This document shows, in pieces, positions 16,434-25,908 of a DNA stretch of 64,000 bases (positions are counted from its first letter, which is position 1; every line of letters begins with the position of its first letter). A model generated the notes under the pieces. The model had not been told where the DNA came from. It searched no databases and saw only the letters and a list, made by a program, of their open reading frames with translations. The DNA is from Falsirhodobacter deserti. Its GTDB lineage: Bacteria > Pseudomonadota > Alphaproteobacteria > Rhodobacterales > Rhodobacteraceae. The stretch lies in assembly GCF_004015795.1 (NCBI RefSeq), contig NZ_ML137221.1, positions 1 to 64,000 of the forward strand, given 5' to 3'. The position numbers were made by a program, and so were the translations under genes.

Positions 16434-17846
16434 ATGGACGCCGTGATCGATCTTCTGAACCTGATCTTATGGAACTATATCCTGATCTACGGCCTGCTGG
16501 CGGTGGGCGTCTTCTTCACGCTGCGTCTCGGCTTCCTGCAGTTCCGTCATTTCAAGGAATTCTTCCGCTGCGTTACCAGTTCGGGTGAGGTGAACCGCAA
16601 CGGCATCACGCCGCTTCAGGCGCTGACGGTAAGTCTCGCGTCGCGGGTCGGAACGGGCAATATCGCTGGTGTGGCTGTCGCGATCTATCTTGGCGGCGCA
16701 GGCGCTGTGTTCTGGATGTGGCTGGTCGCTTTGGTTGGCATGGCGACAGCTTATTCCGAAAGCGCGCTGGCGCAGCTTTACAAGACGCGCGGCCCAGGCG
16801 GAATGTATCGCGGGGGACCGGCCTTTTACATCTCCAAGGGATTGGGGCTTCCGTGGCTGGGCGCGATCTTTGCCATCTGCCTGATCATCGCCTTCGGCCT
16901 CGTGTTCAACTCCGTCCAGTCAAACTCCATCGCCGAGGCGATGAACGGTGCCTTCGGCCTGCCGAAATGGGCAGTGGGCATCGCAGTGGCTGCACTGACC
17001 ATGATCATCATCTTCGGCGGCATTCCCCAGATCGCAAAAGTCGCACAGGTCATCGTGCCCTTCATGGCTGGCGCCTACCTGCTGGCGGCGATGATCGTCA
17101 TCGTGATGAACCTGACCGAGGTTCCCGGTGTCTTGTGGCAGATCGTGGGCGGCGCGTTCGGCCTGACCGAAGCTGCCGGCGGCGTTGCGGGATCGGTGAC
17201 GGCAGCGGCAATGAACGGCATCAAGCGCGGTCTCTTCTCGAACGAAGCGGGGATGGGGTCTGCCCCCAATATCGCCGCGGTGGCGACGCCAGATCCGCAC
17301 CACCCTGCCAGCCAGGGCTTTGTGCAGGCGCTTGGCGTGTTCATCGACACGATCCTGGTATGCACGGCGACGGCCGTGATGATCTTGCTTTCTGGCGTGC
17401 TTGAACATGGCAATGGCGTAACGGGCACGGTCCTGACGCAAAGCGCCCTTGTGGAGCATTTCGGTGCGGCTGGCGGCATCTTCGTTGCGGTGGCGATCTT
17501 CTTCTTCGCCTTCACCTCGATCATCGGTAACTATGCTTATGCCGAAAACGCGATCTCCTACCTCGGCTTCGGTGGCAAGAGCGGCCTGCTGGTCCTGCGG
17601 CTTGCAGCGGCGGCAATGGTGCTGTGGGGCGCGGTGCAAAGCGTGGCCACGGTGTTCAACCTCGCCGACGCCTCCATGGGCCTGATGGCGACAATCAACC
17701 TTGTGGCCATCGTCGCGCTTTCTGGCACCGTGGTGAAGCTGACGCGCGATTATCTTGCGCAGCGCAAGGTGGGCCAGCTTCCCACCTTCGAAGCCTCGAA
17801 GCATCCGGGTCTGGCCAAGGGCGTTGATCCGACGATCTGGCGTTAG
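16434..17846 (+). CDS. AGCS-family alanine/glycine:cation symporter
   Basis: A 470-residue sodium:amino-acid symporter with about ten helices. Family marks are TVSLASRVGTGNIAGVAVAI, RGGPAFYIS, AAAMNGIKRGLFSNEAGMGSAPN and GNYAYAENAI. It should import alanine or glycine (or a D-isomer) with Na+. The start at 16434 follows AAAGGGG. The purU gene is 83 bp downstream; glycine uptake beside a one-carbon enzyme would fit glycine or betaine breakdown, but co-transcription is only inferred. Confidence 0.92.
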   Translation: MDAVIDLLNLILWNYILIYGLLAVGVFFTLRLGFLQFRHFKEFFRCVTSSGEVNRNGITPLQALTVSLASRVGTGNIAGVAVAIYLGGAGAVFWMWLVALVGMATAYSESALAQLYKTRGPGGMYRGGPAFYISKGLGLPWLGAIFAICLIIAFGLVFNSVQSNSIAEAMNGAFGLPKWAVGIAVAALTMIIIFGGIPQIAKVAQVIVPFMAGAYLLAAMIVIVMNLTEVPGVLWQIVGGAFGLTEAAGGVAGSVTAAAMNGIKRGLFSNEAGMGSAPNIAAVATPDPHHPASQGFVQALGVFIDTILVCTATAVMILLSGVLEHGNGVTGTVLTQSALVEHFGAAGGIFVAVAIFFFAFTSIIGNYAYAENAISYLGFGGKSGLLVLRLAAAAMVLWGAVQSVATVFNLADASMGLMATINLVAIVALSGTVVKLTRDYLAQRKVGQLPTFEASKHPGLAKGVDPTIWR

Positions 17847-17868
17847 GGCCGGACAACAGACGAAACCC

Positions 17869-17890
17869 GCGCAGGCCCGAAGGCCTGCGC
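17869..17890 (+). promoter_or_regulatory. stem-loop between AGCS gene and purU
   Basis: GCGCAGGCC-CGAA-GGCCTGCGC, a 9-bp stem with a tetraloop. It is followed 13 nt later by a short T run (ATTTTT), so it may be a weak terminator or an mRNA-stabilising element. Confidence 0.5.
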
Positions 17891-17929
17891 ATCCGGCACC
17901 TGCGCCGCATTTTTCAATCGAGAGAGAAG

Positions 17930-18814
17930 ATGCCCAACTACGTCCTGACGGTCACCTGCGCGGCCGCCCGCGGCATTGTCGCCGCCATTTCCGGCTATCT
18001 TGCCGAAGCGGGCTGCAACATCAGGGATTCCAGCCAGTTCGATGACATGCTGACCCAACGCTTCTTCATGCGTGTCAGCTTCGCCAGCGAGGAGGGCAGG
18101 GATCTGGAGGCGCTGAAAGAAGGCTTCGGGACCGTTGCCGCGGCTTTCGGCATGGATTGGGCGATCCATCCGGAAGACCAGAAGATGAAGGTCGTGCTGA
18201 TGGTCAGCCGCTTCGGGCATTGCCTGAACGACCTTCTTTATCGCTGGCGTATCGGTGCACTGCCGATCGACATCGTTGCGGTGATTTCCAACCACATGGA
18301 TTACCAGAAGCTTGTCGTGAACCACGACATTCCCTTCCACTGCATCAAGGTGACGAAGGAAAACAAACCCGAGGCGGAGGCGCAGCAGATGCGCATCGTC
18401 CGCGAGACGGGGGCCGAGCTGATCGTGCTTGCCCGCTACATGCAGGTGCTGTCGGACGAGATGTGCCAGGAAATGTCGGGCCGGATCATCAACATCCACC
18501 ATTCCTTCCTGCCGTCGTTCAAAGGGGCCAATCCCTACAAGCAGGCGTATGAGCGTGGCGTGAAGCTTATCGGGGCAACCTCGCACTATGTCACGGCCGA
18601 TCTGGATGAAGGCCCCATCATTGAACAGGACATCGTCCGCATTACCCATGCCCAATCCCCCGAGGATTACGTGAGCCTCGGGCGTGATGTCGAAGCCTCG
18701 GTTCTGGCGCGGGCGATCCACGCCCACATCCATCGCCGCGTGTTCGTGAACGGCAACAAGACGGTGGTTTTCCCGGCCTCTCCCGGATCCTTCGCGTCCG
18801 AGCGTATGGGCTGA
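17930..18814 (+). CDS. purU: formyltetrahydrofolate deformylase
   Basis: A 294-residue protein: an N-terminal ACT domain (LTVTCAAARGIVAAISGYLA to about residue 80), then the formyl-transferase fold. Catalytic-region marks are SNHMDYQKL, the HHSFLPSFKGANPYKQA block with its active His, and TADLDEGPIIEQD with the active Asp. It hydrolyses 10-formyl-THF to formate and THF, balancing one-carbon pools; in Rhodobacterales it often serves demethylation of betaine or sarcosine. The full family length is present. The start ATG follows AGAGAGAAG. Confidence 0.95.
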   Translation: MPNYVLTVTCAAARGIVAAISGYLAEAGCNIRDSSQFDDMLTQRFFMRVSFASEEGRDLEALKEGFGTVAAAFGMDWAIHPEDQKMKVVLMVSRFGHCLNDLLYRWRIGALPIDIVAVISNHMDYQKLVVNHDIPFHCIKVTKENKPEAEAQQMRIVRETGAELIVLARYMQVLSDEMCQEMSGRIINIHHSFLPSFKGANPYKQAYERGVKLIGATSHYVTADLDEGPIIEQDIVRITHAQSPEDYVSLGRDVEASVLARAIHAHIHRRVFVNGNKTVVFPASPGSFASERMG

Positions 18815-18845
18815 CACCGGCGTGTGCGGTGCAAGCCGCGCACCT

Positions 18846-19060
18846 TCACGGCGTGCGGCGCATCTGGTTGCCAAGAAACAGCAGCGCATCTTCCAGCCCG
18901 CTGTCCCAATAGAACCAGTCTGGGCATCATGTTCGGTGATCAAGCGCAGCGCTTCCACGCAATCGGCGGCTTCCAGCGGTTCATGCCCCAGACGCGCACG
19001 ACCAGTGAGATATAACCTCGATGGGCGGCATCGTCGTCGGTGACAATGGTGATCTTCCGC
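18846..19060 (-). pseudogene. frameshifted small gene of unknown function
   Basis: Three adjoining minus-strand stretches, each with strongly coding-like base choice, read in turn as TGRKITIVTDDDAAHRGYI with SLVVRVWG, then GHEPLEAADCVEALRLITE, then PDWFYWDSGLEDALLFLGN to a stop at 18846. They fall in two frames and need two compensating shifts, near 18985 and 18920. Read together they would give one protein of about 75 residues. No start codon is evident for the first stretch. I recognise no family. Either this is a small gene that has decayed, or the assembly carries two indels. Confidence 0.4.
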
Positions 19061-19109
19061 CCGGTCGAGATTGCAGCCTATGACCAGTGGCGGATCAACC
19101 AGACTGATG

Positions 19110-19682
19110 TCAGCCCGTTGCCAGCGCCCGGCGAAAGGCCGGCCGTGCGGTGCAGCGGTCGCGATAGGCGGCAAGCGCGGGCCGACCTTCGAGCCCCAGG
19201 AGATGCGCCGCTGCCCAGACAGAATACCCGACCTGGCAATCCACGCCGGAAAATTCGCTCAGCAGCCAGTCCGACTGGTGCAGCCAATCCTCCAGCAGGG
19301 CCAGCGTTTGGGTCAGCCGATCCGCTTCCAGCCGTTCGACCGAAAGCGCCTGCGATGCACGCGACTGATCCAGCGCGGCGACATGCTGGCCCAGTGTTTC
19401 ACCGAAATGCAGCCAATCAAGCCACGCCATGCGTCCCGCGTCGCCGGGTGCGCGCCACAGATGCGGCGCCCGTGTTTCGCAAAGCCATTCGGTCATGGCG
19501 CCGGTTTCGTGAATGGTCGTCTTCCCGTCGCGCAAGGCTGGCACGCGGTCTGGGTGCAGCGCATCGTGCAGCCCCCGGTGATCAAGCGCCACAAGGGTGT
19601 ATGGGCAGCCGATCTCCTCCAGCAGCCACAAGACGCGAAGCGATCGGGACTGAGGTACGTGCCAAAGCGTCAAATCGTCCAT
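19110..19682 (-). CDS. glutathione S-transferase family protein
   Basis: A 190-residue protein with a thioredoxin-fold N-terminal domain (LTLWHVPQSRSLRVLWLLEE, the GST beta-alpha-beta start with Ser/Arg near the active site, then RVPALRDGKTTIHETGAMTEWL, the cis-Pro and glutathione-binding turn) and an all-helical C-terminal domain (DCQVGYSVWAAAHLLGLEG). It probably conjugates or reduces with glutathione; the substrate is unknown. The start at 19682 is chosen because GGAGGT lies 7 nt upstream. It lies 52 bp downstream of fetB on the same strand and may be read through from fetAB. Confidence 0.85.
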   Translation of the reverse strand: MDDLTLWHVPQSRSLRVLWLLEEIGCPYTLVALDHRGLHDALHPDRVPALRDGKTTIHETGAMTEWLCETRAPHLWRAPGDAGRMAWLDWLHFGETLGQHVAALDQSRASQALSVERLEADRLTQTLALLEDWLHQSDWLLSEFSGVDCQVGYSVWAAAHLLGLEGRPALAAYRDRCTARPAFRRALATG

Positions 19683-19734
19683 GAGTGAACCTCCACCGCG
19701 TTGGCAGATAATGCGCCTCCGCCGATGTCCAGCG

Positions 19735-20514
19735 TCAGTGCAGCCTGTCGATCTGCAGCCTGTCGCGCGCATCCATCAGGCGCCCCAGCGTCAGGCGAAC
19801 GGCCAGCACGGCCCCTGCCACGCCCGCCGTTGCCAGAAGCAACATCAGCAGGATCTGGTAGCCGGCCGCATGCAGCGGGTCCATGCCGGCAAGAACCTGA
19901 CCGCTCATGATGCCGGGAAGGGTGATCAGGCCCGCGCCTGCCATCTGGTTCAGCACGGGGATCATCCCTGCATGGACCGCCTGCCGCTGAAGGTCGGCCA
20001 GTGCCTGCCGGCGCGTCTGCCCAAGGGCAAGCCGTGTTTCGATTACCAGCCGGTCGCGATACACTGCACCGCACAAGTGGTTCAGCGCGATGCTGGCGGT
20101 GTTCATGGTGCTGCCCAGAATGATGCCCAGCAGTGGCACCACATGCCGCGCATCCGTCAGATCCAGCCCACGCGTCACCACGAACAGCCCCGCCAATGCC
20201 ACCGGAAGGGCCGAGGCACCGATGGAAAGAAAAGCGATCCCGATATGCCAGATGCCCCGCAGCCGCCGCGATTGCCGCGCCCCCACCTCACGAGTGGCGG
20301 CAGCCAGCATCACCAGCATGACGGGCAGTGTCAGCCAACCCGCTTCTTCGCCCATCAAGAAGCGCAGGATCAGGCCTACAAGCACCAGCTGGACGATCAT
20401 CCGAAGGGCGGCCACGGCCAGTGCCCCGTGCAGCCGCAGCGACAGCCAGACCGACAGGCCGCCGCACACCAGCACCATCACCGCGGCAAGAGCCATATCA
20501 ACCGGATGGATCAT
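19735..20514 (-). CDS. fetB: FetB-type metal exporter permease
   Basis: A 259-residue UPF0014 membrane protein with six to seven helices. Marks are RMIVQLVLVGLILRF, ATREVGARQSRR, LGIILGSTMNTASIALN and LALGQTRRQALADLQRQAV, then PGIMSGQVLAG, all typical of FetB/YbbM. With FetA it forms an ABC exporter reported in E. coli to expel iron and aid resistance to peroxide. Its start overlaps the fetA stop by 4 bp (ATGA at 20511-20514), so the two are translationally coupled. Confidence 0.9.
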   Translation of the reverse strand: MIHPVDMALAAVMVLVCGGLSVWLSLRLHGALAVAALRMIVQLVLVGLILRFLMGEEAGWLTLPVMLVMLAAATREVGARQSRRLRGIWHIGIAFLSIGASALPVALAGLFVVTRGLDLTDARHVVPLLGIILGSTMNTASIALNHLCGAVYRDRLVIETRLALGQTRRQALADLQRQAVHAGMIPVLNQMAGAGLITLPGIMSGQVLAGMDPLHAAGYQILLMLLLATAGVAGAVLAVRLTLGRLMDARDRLQIDRLH

Positions 20515-21077
20515 GCCCCCAATTCCATCTGCCGCGTTGCCAGCCGCGCCCTTTGCGCCGCATCGTGCGAGACGACAAGAATACCTGTCCCTTCATCACG
20601 CAAGCGATGCAGGTAGGCTTCGACCAGCCTCGTCGCACCGGGATCAAGTGCACTGGTCGGTTCGTCCAGCAGCATGATCGGCGGCGGGCCCATGCGCAGC
20701 AGCGCCAGCCGCTGACGCTCTCCGGTGGAGGCGAGGGCTGGATCGCTGTCCAGAAGCCGCAGCGGCAGGCCCAGATCGTCGAAGCGTGTTTCCGCATCGG
20801 GGGGCATGTGGTCGCGCACGGTATCGGCCCACCAAGCCGTTTCGGCGGAAAGAAAACCCACGTGCCGCCGCCAGTCATGCGGGGGCATCGCCTCGCTGGA
20901 ACAACCGTCCAGCGTCATCTGGCCATCATGAGGAATCAGATCGGCCAGCATCCGCAGAAGCTGTGACTTTCCTGAACCGGAGGGCCCGCTCAGGCACAGG
21001 ATCTCCCCGCCCTGAAGGGTGAACGAGATGGGGGGAACGATTCCGTTTCCCACCCGCGTGACCTCCAATCGTGCCAA
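20511..21077 (-). CDS. fetA: FetA-type ABC exporter ATP-binding subunit
   Basis: An ABC ATPase of about 188 residues: Walker A GPSGSGKSQLL, signature region STGERQRLALLR, Walker B IMLLDEPTSALDP, and switch His in ILVVSHD. It powers FetB. A TTG at 21077 is the best start because GAGGAGG lies 5 nt upstream; the frame is open further back but only through the 3' end of the LysR gene. This is shorter than E. coli FetA (about 225 residues). No ATG is available near the conserved N-terminus. Confidence 0.85.
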   Translation of the reverse strand: MARLEVTRVGNGIVPPISFTLQGGEILCLSGPSGSGKSQLLRMLADLIPHDGQMTLDGCSSEAMPPHDWRRHVGFLSAETAWWADTVRDHMPPDAETRFDDLGLPLRLLDSDPALASTGERQRLALLRMGPPPIMLLDEPTSALDPGATRLVEAYLHRLRDEGTGILVVSHDAAQRARLATRQMELGA

Positions 21078-21087
21078 GACTGCCTCC

Positions 21088-22017
21088 TCAGCCGATGGGG
21101 CCGCTTGTACGCGCAAGCGCCCACAGGCGCGACAGCACAGCGCGATCTTCCTGCTGGCTTCGGTAAAGGCGGATGCCCAGCGGGAGGATCCACTCGGGGC
21201 TGGCAGTAGCAAGGATCAGGCGGCCTTCCTCCATATCCTGACGAACAAGCCGTTCGGGCAACCAGCAGACGCCCCAACCGGCCAGCGCGCATTCGCGCAG
21301 GCCGGCGCTGATGGTGTTCTGATGCACTGTCTTGCGCCGCAGGGGCGCGCCTTCGAAAACTCGCCGCAGCGCCATGCCGAAGAACGAGCTTTGCCCGTAA
21401 TCAAGATAGGGAAGTGTCTGACGCAGGCGGATCGCCCGCTCGATCAGGCCTTCAGGTCCGTTATGACCCAGCTTTTCACAAAGGTGCGGCGCAGCAACAG
21501 GCAGCAGGCGTTCCGCCCCCAGATCAAGCCAATCATACTGCTGCGGATCCAGGAGAAGCTGCACATGGGGATGGTGATAGGTCAGGAAAAGGTCGGCCTC
21601 ACCGTTGATAAGCGCGTCCAGATTGGCCTCAATGCCGCCACGGTCGGGAATGACGGCGGTTTCCAGATCAGGCAGCGCGGTCTGCACCTGTTGCAGCCAT
21701 GCTGGCAGCAGGGTGACGGCCAGCGTGTGCAGCGCGGCAAAGGTCAGCCTGCCGTTGCAGTCATCCGGGTTCAGCCTTTCGCGCAGGCCATAGAATGTGC
21801 GGATGGTTTCATGGGCGATGGGCAGCAGGGCTTTGCCTTCGGATGTCAGTTCCGCGGGCAGGCTGGCGCGGTTGATCAGGGTCGTCCCCAGCCACGCCTC
21901 CAGTTGCTTGATGCGGCGGCTGAAGGCCGATTGGGTCACGTTGCGTTCGCGCGCTGCCCGCGAAAAGCTCGCAGTGCCTGCTAAAGTGACAAAATCTTCC
22001 AGCCACTTAAGTTCCAT
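21088..22017 (-). CDS. LysR-family transcriptional regulator
   Basis: A 309-residue LysR protein: an N-terminal winged helix (ELKWLEDFVTLAGTASFSRA, then VTQSAFSRRIKQLEAWLG) and a substrate-binding domain to the end. It is divergent from the D-amino-acid aminotransferase gene, with 144 bp between the starts. That arrangement makes the peptide/D-amino-acid operon (22162 onward) its likely target. The effector is unknown. The stop lies 11 bp before the fetA start on the same strand, so fetAB may be partly read from this gene. Confidence 0.9.
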   Translation of the reverse strand: MELKWLEDFVTLAGTASFSRAARERNVTQSAFSRRIKQLEAWLGTTLINRASLPAELTSEGKALLPIAHETIRTFYGLRERLNPDDCNGRLTFAALHTLAVTLLPAWLQQVQTALPDLETAVIPDRGGIEANLDALINGEADLFLTYHHPHVQLLLDPQQYDWLDLGAERLLPVAAPHLCEKLGHNGPEGLIERAIRLRQTLPYLDYGQSSFFGMALRRVFEGAPLRRKTVHQNTISAGLRECALAGWGVCWLPERLVRQDMEEGRLILATASPEWILPLGIRLYRSQQEDRAVLSRLWALARTSGPIG

Positions 22018-22161
22018 TGCGTCCCCGCCTGCCGGACAAATATGACAAGTTGTTGAAGATAAAGTCCTATGCGCGGAAGGTCTAGCCTGTGCTGAAAAAA
22101 GCATTGGCCATGTTGCCCGAATTTTCCGCAGACGGGATGCATGACGACTGGGAATACCGAC
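22018..22161. promoter_or_regulatory. divergent control region of LysR and dat operon
   Basis: 144 bp between opposed starts. It contains an AT-rich stretch (GACAAATATGACAAGTTGTT and on) with CAA/TTG half-sites, plausible for LysR binding. The exact box cannot be fixed by eye. Confidence 0.4.
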
Positions 22162-23019
22162 ATGCGGCAGATCTACGTGAATGGCAGCTTCCTCCCCGAG
22201 AAGGAGGCTGTTCTTCCGGTGATGGATCGCGGCCTTCTTTTCGGCGATGCGATCTATGAGGTGACGGCGATGCTGGACGGGGGGCTGGTTGACAACGATC
22301 TGCACCTTGCGCGGCTGGAACGTTCACTGGGGGAGATCGGGATCCCGCTTCCCATGCCGTTGGAAGAGATCCGGGGCGTCCAGCACGAACTGGTGCGGCG
22401 CAATGGCATGCGCGACGGCACCGTGTATATCCAGATCACACGCGGCACGGCGGAACGGAACTTCCTGCATGGCGGCGGGCTGACGCCGAACATCATCATG
22501 TTCACCCAGCCGAAGGTGCTGCATGGCACGGCTGCGCAGCATGAAGGGATCTCCGTTGCACTGATGCCGGATCCGCGATGGAGCCGGCGCGACATCAAGA
22601 CCACCATGCTGCTGGGGCAGGTTCTGGCAAAGGAAGCCGCGCAGGCGGGCGGCTTCGGTGATGTCTGGCTGCATCAGGACGGGTATGTGACGGAAGGTGC
22701 GTCCTCCACCGCGTTCATCCTGACGGCGGACACGATTGTGACGCGGCCCGCTTCGCGCGTGACGCTGCCGGGATGCACCAGCAAGGCTGTCCTGCGTCTG
22801 GCCGAGGCGCGGGGCCTTTCCTTCGAAGCCCGCGCCTTCACCATCGAAGAAGCGCAGGGCGCGGACGAGGCATTCCTGACCAGCGCCTCCAGCTTCGTCA
22901 CGCCGGTGGTTCGCGTGGGTGATGCCGTTATCGGCGATGGCACGCCCGGCCCGGTGACCCGCCACCTTCAGCAGCTTTACATCGAGATGGCGCGCTCTTC
23001 GATCGAGAGGGTTTTGTGA
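22162..23019 (+). CDS. dat: D-amino-acid aminotransferase (class IV PLP enzyme)
   Basis: A 285-residue fold-type IV aminotransferase. The chain starts MRQIYVNGSFLPEKEA, matching the usual start of D-alanine aminotransferases, so I prefer the ATG at 22162 to one at 22141. Marks are VMDRGLLFGDAIYEV, HLARLERSL, the PLP lysine in RRDIKTTMLLGQVLAK, and VTEGASSTAFI. It moves an amino group between a D-amino acid and a 2-oxo acid. A branched-chain or aminodeoxychorismate lyase role is the alternative. Its context is two D-peptidase-type genes and a peptide importer, which supports D-amino-acid use. Its stop overlaps the next start (TGATG). Confidence 0.85.
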   Translation: MRQIYVNGSFLPEKEAVLPVMDRGLLFGDAIYEVTAMLDGGLVDNDLHLARLERSLGEIGIPLPMPLEEIRGVQHELVRRNGMRDGTVYIQITRGTAERNFLHGGGLTPNIIMFTQPKVLHGTAAQHEGISVALMPDPRWSRRDIKTTMLLGQVLAKEAAQAGGFGDVWLHQDGYVTEGASSTAFILTADTIVTRPASRVTLPGCTSKAVLRLAEARGLSFEARAFTIEEAQGADEAFLTSASSFVTPVVRVGDAVIGDGTPGPVTRHLQQLYIEMARSSIERVL

Positions 23020-24032
23020 TGGCGCGATACAGGGAGTTCGCCAGCCCACCCGGAACGCTTCCTGCCGGTCCCCGCAACGCCATCACCGATGTGCCGGGTG
23101 TGACGGTCGGGCATCGCACGCTTCAGGGGGACGGGCTGAACACCGGCGTGACCGCCATCATACCGCAACCGGGCAACCTGTTCCGCAAGCCGCTGACGGC
23201 GGCGGTCGAGGTGATCAACGGTTTCGGAAAAAGTGCGGGTCTTGTGCAGATCGCCGAGCTTGGCCTGTTGGAAACGCCTATCCTGCTGAGCAATACCTTC
23301 GCCGTGGGCACCTGCGTGAACGCGCTGATCCGCCGGGCCATTGTCGAAAGCCCTGAAATAGGGCGTGGCGCTTCGACCGTGAACGCGGTTGCGTGTGAAT
23401 GTAATGACGGGGTTCTGTCGGACATCCAGCGCATGGCCGTGCGCGAGGAAGACGCCCTTGCCGCACTGGCGGATGCCAAAGCCGAGGTTGCTGAAGGATC
23501 GGTCGGAGCGGGAACGGGGATGATCTCGTTCGGGTTCAAGGGCGGGATCGGCACGGCGTCGCGGCAGGCCTGTGGCGGCACGGTCGGCGCGCTGGTCCTG
23601 TCGAACTTCGGGCGGGCGGGTGATCTGGTGCTGCCAGATGGCCGCCGCCCCGATCCGCGCCTGCCCCCCGCGCCTGAAAAAGGCTCGATCATCGTCGTTC
23701 TGGCGATGGACGTGCCCGTGGATCAGCGCCAGTTGCAGCGCATCTGCCGACGGGCAGGGGCTGGCATCGCGCGGCTTGGCGCCTTCTGGGGGCATGGCAG
23801 CGGCGATATCGTGCTTGGCTTCACCACCGCCAACCGCATCCCGCGCGACAGTGGCGATACCATCGCCATCCACCGCCTGAACGATGCCCGCATCGACGAG
23901 GCGTTCCGCGCCGCTTGCGAGGCAACCGAGGAGGCGATCCTGAACGCGCTGTGCACGGCGACACCCGTTGACGGCTTCGGTGGCGAAACCCGCCCCTTGC
24001 TGTCGGACTGGCTGAAGGAAAAGACGGAATGA
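23019..24032 (+). CDS. dmpA: P1-family (DmpA-type) aminopeptidase
   Basis: A 337-residue self-processing Ntn-type hydrolase of the DmpA/BapA family. The opening [44 protein letters not shown] and [17 protein letters not shown] blocks are present. The self-cleavage site is the Gly-Ser bond in [12 protein letters not shown] (about 222/223), which would leave Ser as N-terminal nucleophile; [15 protein letters not shown] follows. DmpA enzymes release N-terminal D- or L-residues, or beta-amino acids, from peptides. No signal peptide is seen. ATG at 23019 overlaps the dat stop; a GTG at 23016 is the alternative start. It is coupled to the ABC ATPase gene by ATGA. Confidence 0.9.
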   Translation: MARYREFASPPGTLPAGPRNAITDVPGVTVGHRTLQGDGLNTGVTAIIPQPGNLFRKPLTAAVEVINGFGKSAGLVQIAELGLLETPILLSNTFAVGTCVNALIRRAIVESPEIGRGASTVNAVACECNDGVLSDIQRMAVREEDALAALADAKAEVAEGSVGAGTGMISFGFKGGIGTASRQACGGTVGALVLSNFGRAGDLVLPDGRRPDPRLPPAPEKGSIIVVLAMDVPVDQRQLQRICRRAGAGIARLGAFWGHGSGDIVLGFTTANRIPRDSGDTIAIHRLNDARIDEAFRAACEATEEAILNALCTATPVDGFGGETRPLLSDWLKEKTE

Positions 24033-25882
24033 CTTCCACGAACATCATCGACGTCCGCAATATCAGCGTGGAGTTCCGCGGCGAGGAGGATACCTTCCGC
24101 GCCGTCCGGAACCTGTCCTTCGCCATCGCACCGGGCGAGACGCTGGCCGTGGTGGGGGAATCCGGCTCGGGGAAATCCGTCACCTCGCTGGCGATCATGC
24201 GCCTGATCGAATTTGGCGGCGGCCGCATCGTGGACGGGAAGATCACGTTCAACGGCCAGAGCGGCAGCCGCGTTCTGTCCGATCAATCCATGCGGCAGAT
24301 GGAGGCGGTGCGCGGCAACGACATCGCGATGATCTTCCAGGAGCCGATGACGTCGCTCAACCCCGTCTTCACCGTTGGCCAGCAGATCGCCGAGGCCGTT
24401 CGCCTGCACCAGAACTGTTCGGATGCGGAAGCGCGGGCCGAGGCGTTGCGGATGCTGGAAAAGGTCCGCATTCCCGATGCCCGCCGTATCCTTGACCGGC
24501 ACCCGCACCAGCTTTCGGGGGGGATGCGCCAGCGGGTGATGATCGCGATGGCGCTGTCGTGCAAGCCGCGCCTTCTGATCGCGGATGAACCGACAACGGC
24601 GCTGGATGTGACCATCCAGGCCCAGATCCTGAAACTGATCCGCCTGCTTCAGGAAGAAATGGGCATGGCCGTCCTGTTCATCACCCATGACATGGGCGTG
24701 GTGGCCGAGGTTGCCGATCGCGTCCTTGTCATGCGTCATGGCGAGAAGGTGGAAGAAGGCACGGTCGAGGAGATCTTCGATGCGCCACAGCACCCCTATA
24801 CCAAGGCGCTTCTGGCTGCCGTTCCACGGCTTGGGGCTTTGCAGGGGCAGGATCTTCCCCGCCGCTTCCCGCTGCTGAAGGCGGATGGCGATCACCGCGA
24901 CGCTTCGGGCTATGACCACCATCCACCGCAGGATACGGTGACGGGTGATGCGCCGATCCTGCAGGTTCGCGATCTTGTGACGCGCTTCGATATCCGCAAG
25001 GGCCTTCTGTCGCGTGTGACGGGCCGCGTGCATGCCGTTGAACATGTCAACTTCGACCTGCGCCGCGGGGAAACGCTGGCGCTGGTGGGGGAATCCGGCT
25101 GCGGCAAGTCCACCACCGGCCGCACGCTGATGATGTTGCAGGAGCCCAATGGCGGGCAGGTTCTTTACAAGGGAAAGGACATCCTTTCCCTGCGCGGGGC
25201 CGAGCGGCAGGAGATGCGTCGGAAGATCCAGTACGTGTTCCAGGATCCCTACGCCTCGCTTGATCCGCGCCTGACGGTCGGCTTCTCCATTGCCGAACCG
25301 CTGCTGACGCACAAGCTGGTGAAACCGTCCGAGGTGCAGGACCGCGTCGTGCAGCTTCTGCGCGACGTGGGGCTGCAGCCCGAACATGCGCGGCGCTATC
25401 CGCACCAGTTCTCGGGCGGTCAGCGCCAGCGCATCTGCATCGCGCGGGCCCTGGCGGGCGATCCGGACATCCTGATCACGGACGAAGCCGTGGCCGCACT
25501 TGATGTGTCGATCCAGGCCCAGGTGGTCAACCTGATGATGGAACTGCAGGAACAGCGCGGCCTGTCCTTCATCTTCATCAGCCACGACATGGCCGTGGTA
25601 GAGCGGGTCTCGCACCGCGTGGCGGTCATGTATCTGGGCCAGATCGTGGAGATCGGCAGCCGTCGGCAGGTGTTCGAAAACCCGCAGCACCCTTATACCC
25701 GCCGCCTGCTTTCGGCGGTTCCCATCGCCTCGCCCGAAGGGCGGAACCGGAACCGCCCCCTGATCGAGGGGGAGATCGCAAGCCCGGTGCGGGCCCCCAA
25801 CGACCCGCCGCTTGTCGCCCCGCTGGTGGAAGTGGAGGCGGGCCATCATGTGGCGCGCCATCCGATCGGCGACTTTTCATAA
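24029..25882 (+). CDS. gsiA: dual ABC ATPase of a peptide/glutathione importer
   Basis: A 617-residue fusion of two peptide-type ABC ATPases. The first half has [27 protein letters not shown] and [14 protein letters not shown]. The second has [29 protein letters not shown] and [14 protein letters not shown], where Ala replaces the Pro of the usual DEP in the second Walker B region. Both halves end with oligopeptide-type C-terminal tails ([24 protein letters not shown]). This is the GsiA architecture. It powers the permeases encoded at 27492 and 28409. It overlaps dmpA by 4 bp. Confidence 0.92.
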   Translation: MTSTNIIDVRNISVEFRGEEDTFRAVRNLSFAIAPGETLAVVGESGSGKSVTSLAIMRLIEFGGGRIVDGKITFNGQSGSRVLSDQSMRQMEAVRGNDIAMIFQEPMTSLNPVFTVGQQIAEAVRLHQNCSDAEARAEALRMLEKVRIPDARRILDRHPHQLSGGMRQRVMIAMALSCKPRLLIADEPTTALDVTIQAQILKLIRLLQEEMGMAVLFITHDMGVVAEVADRVLVMRHGEKVEEGTVEEIFDAPQHPYTKALLAAVPRLGALQGQDLPRRFPLLKADGDHRDASGYDHHPPQDTVTGDAPILQVRDLVTRFDIRKGLLSRVTGRVHAVEHVNFDLRRGETLALVGESGCGKSTTGRTLMMLQEPNGGQVLYKGKDILSLRGAERQEMRRKIQYVFQDPYASLDPRLTVGFSIAEPLLTHKLVKPSEVQDRVVQLLRDVGLQPEHARRYPHQFSGGQRQRICIARALAGDPDILITDEAVAALDVSIQAQVVNLMMELQEQRGLSFIFISHDMAVVERVSHRVAVMYLGQIVEIGSRRQVFENPQHPYTRRLLSAVPIASPEGRNRNRPLIEGEIASPVRAPNDPPLVAPLVEVEAGHHVARHPIGDFS

Positions 25883-25908
25883 AAAAACAAGTCTGACGGA
25901 GGAAAACC

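Noticed and set aside
23723-25861. 712-residue minus-strand frame opposite gsiA
   Set aside because: Antisense shadow of a clear dual ABC ATPase; His/Asp-rich pseudo-composition without domains.
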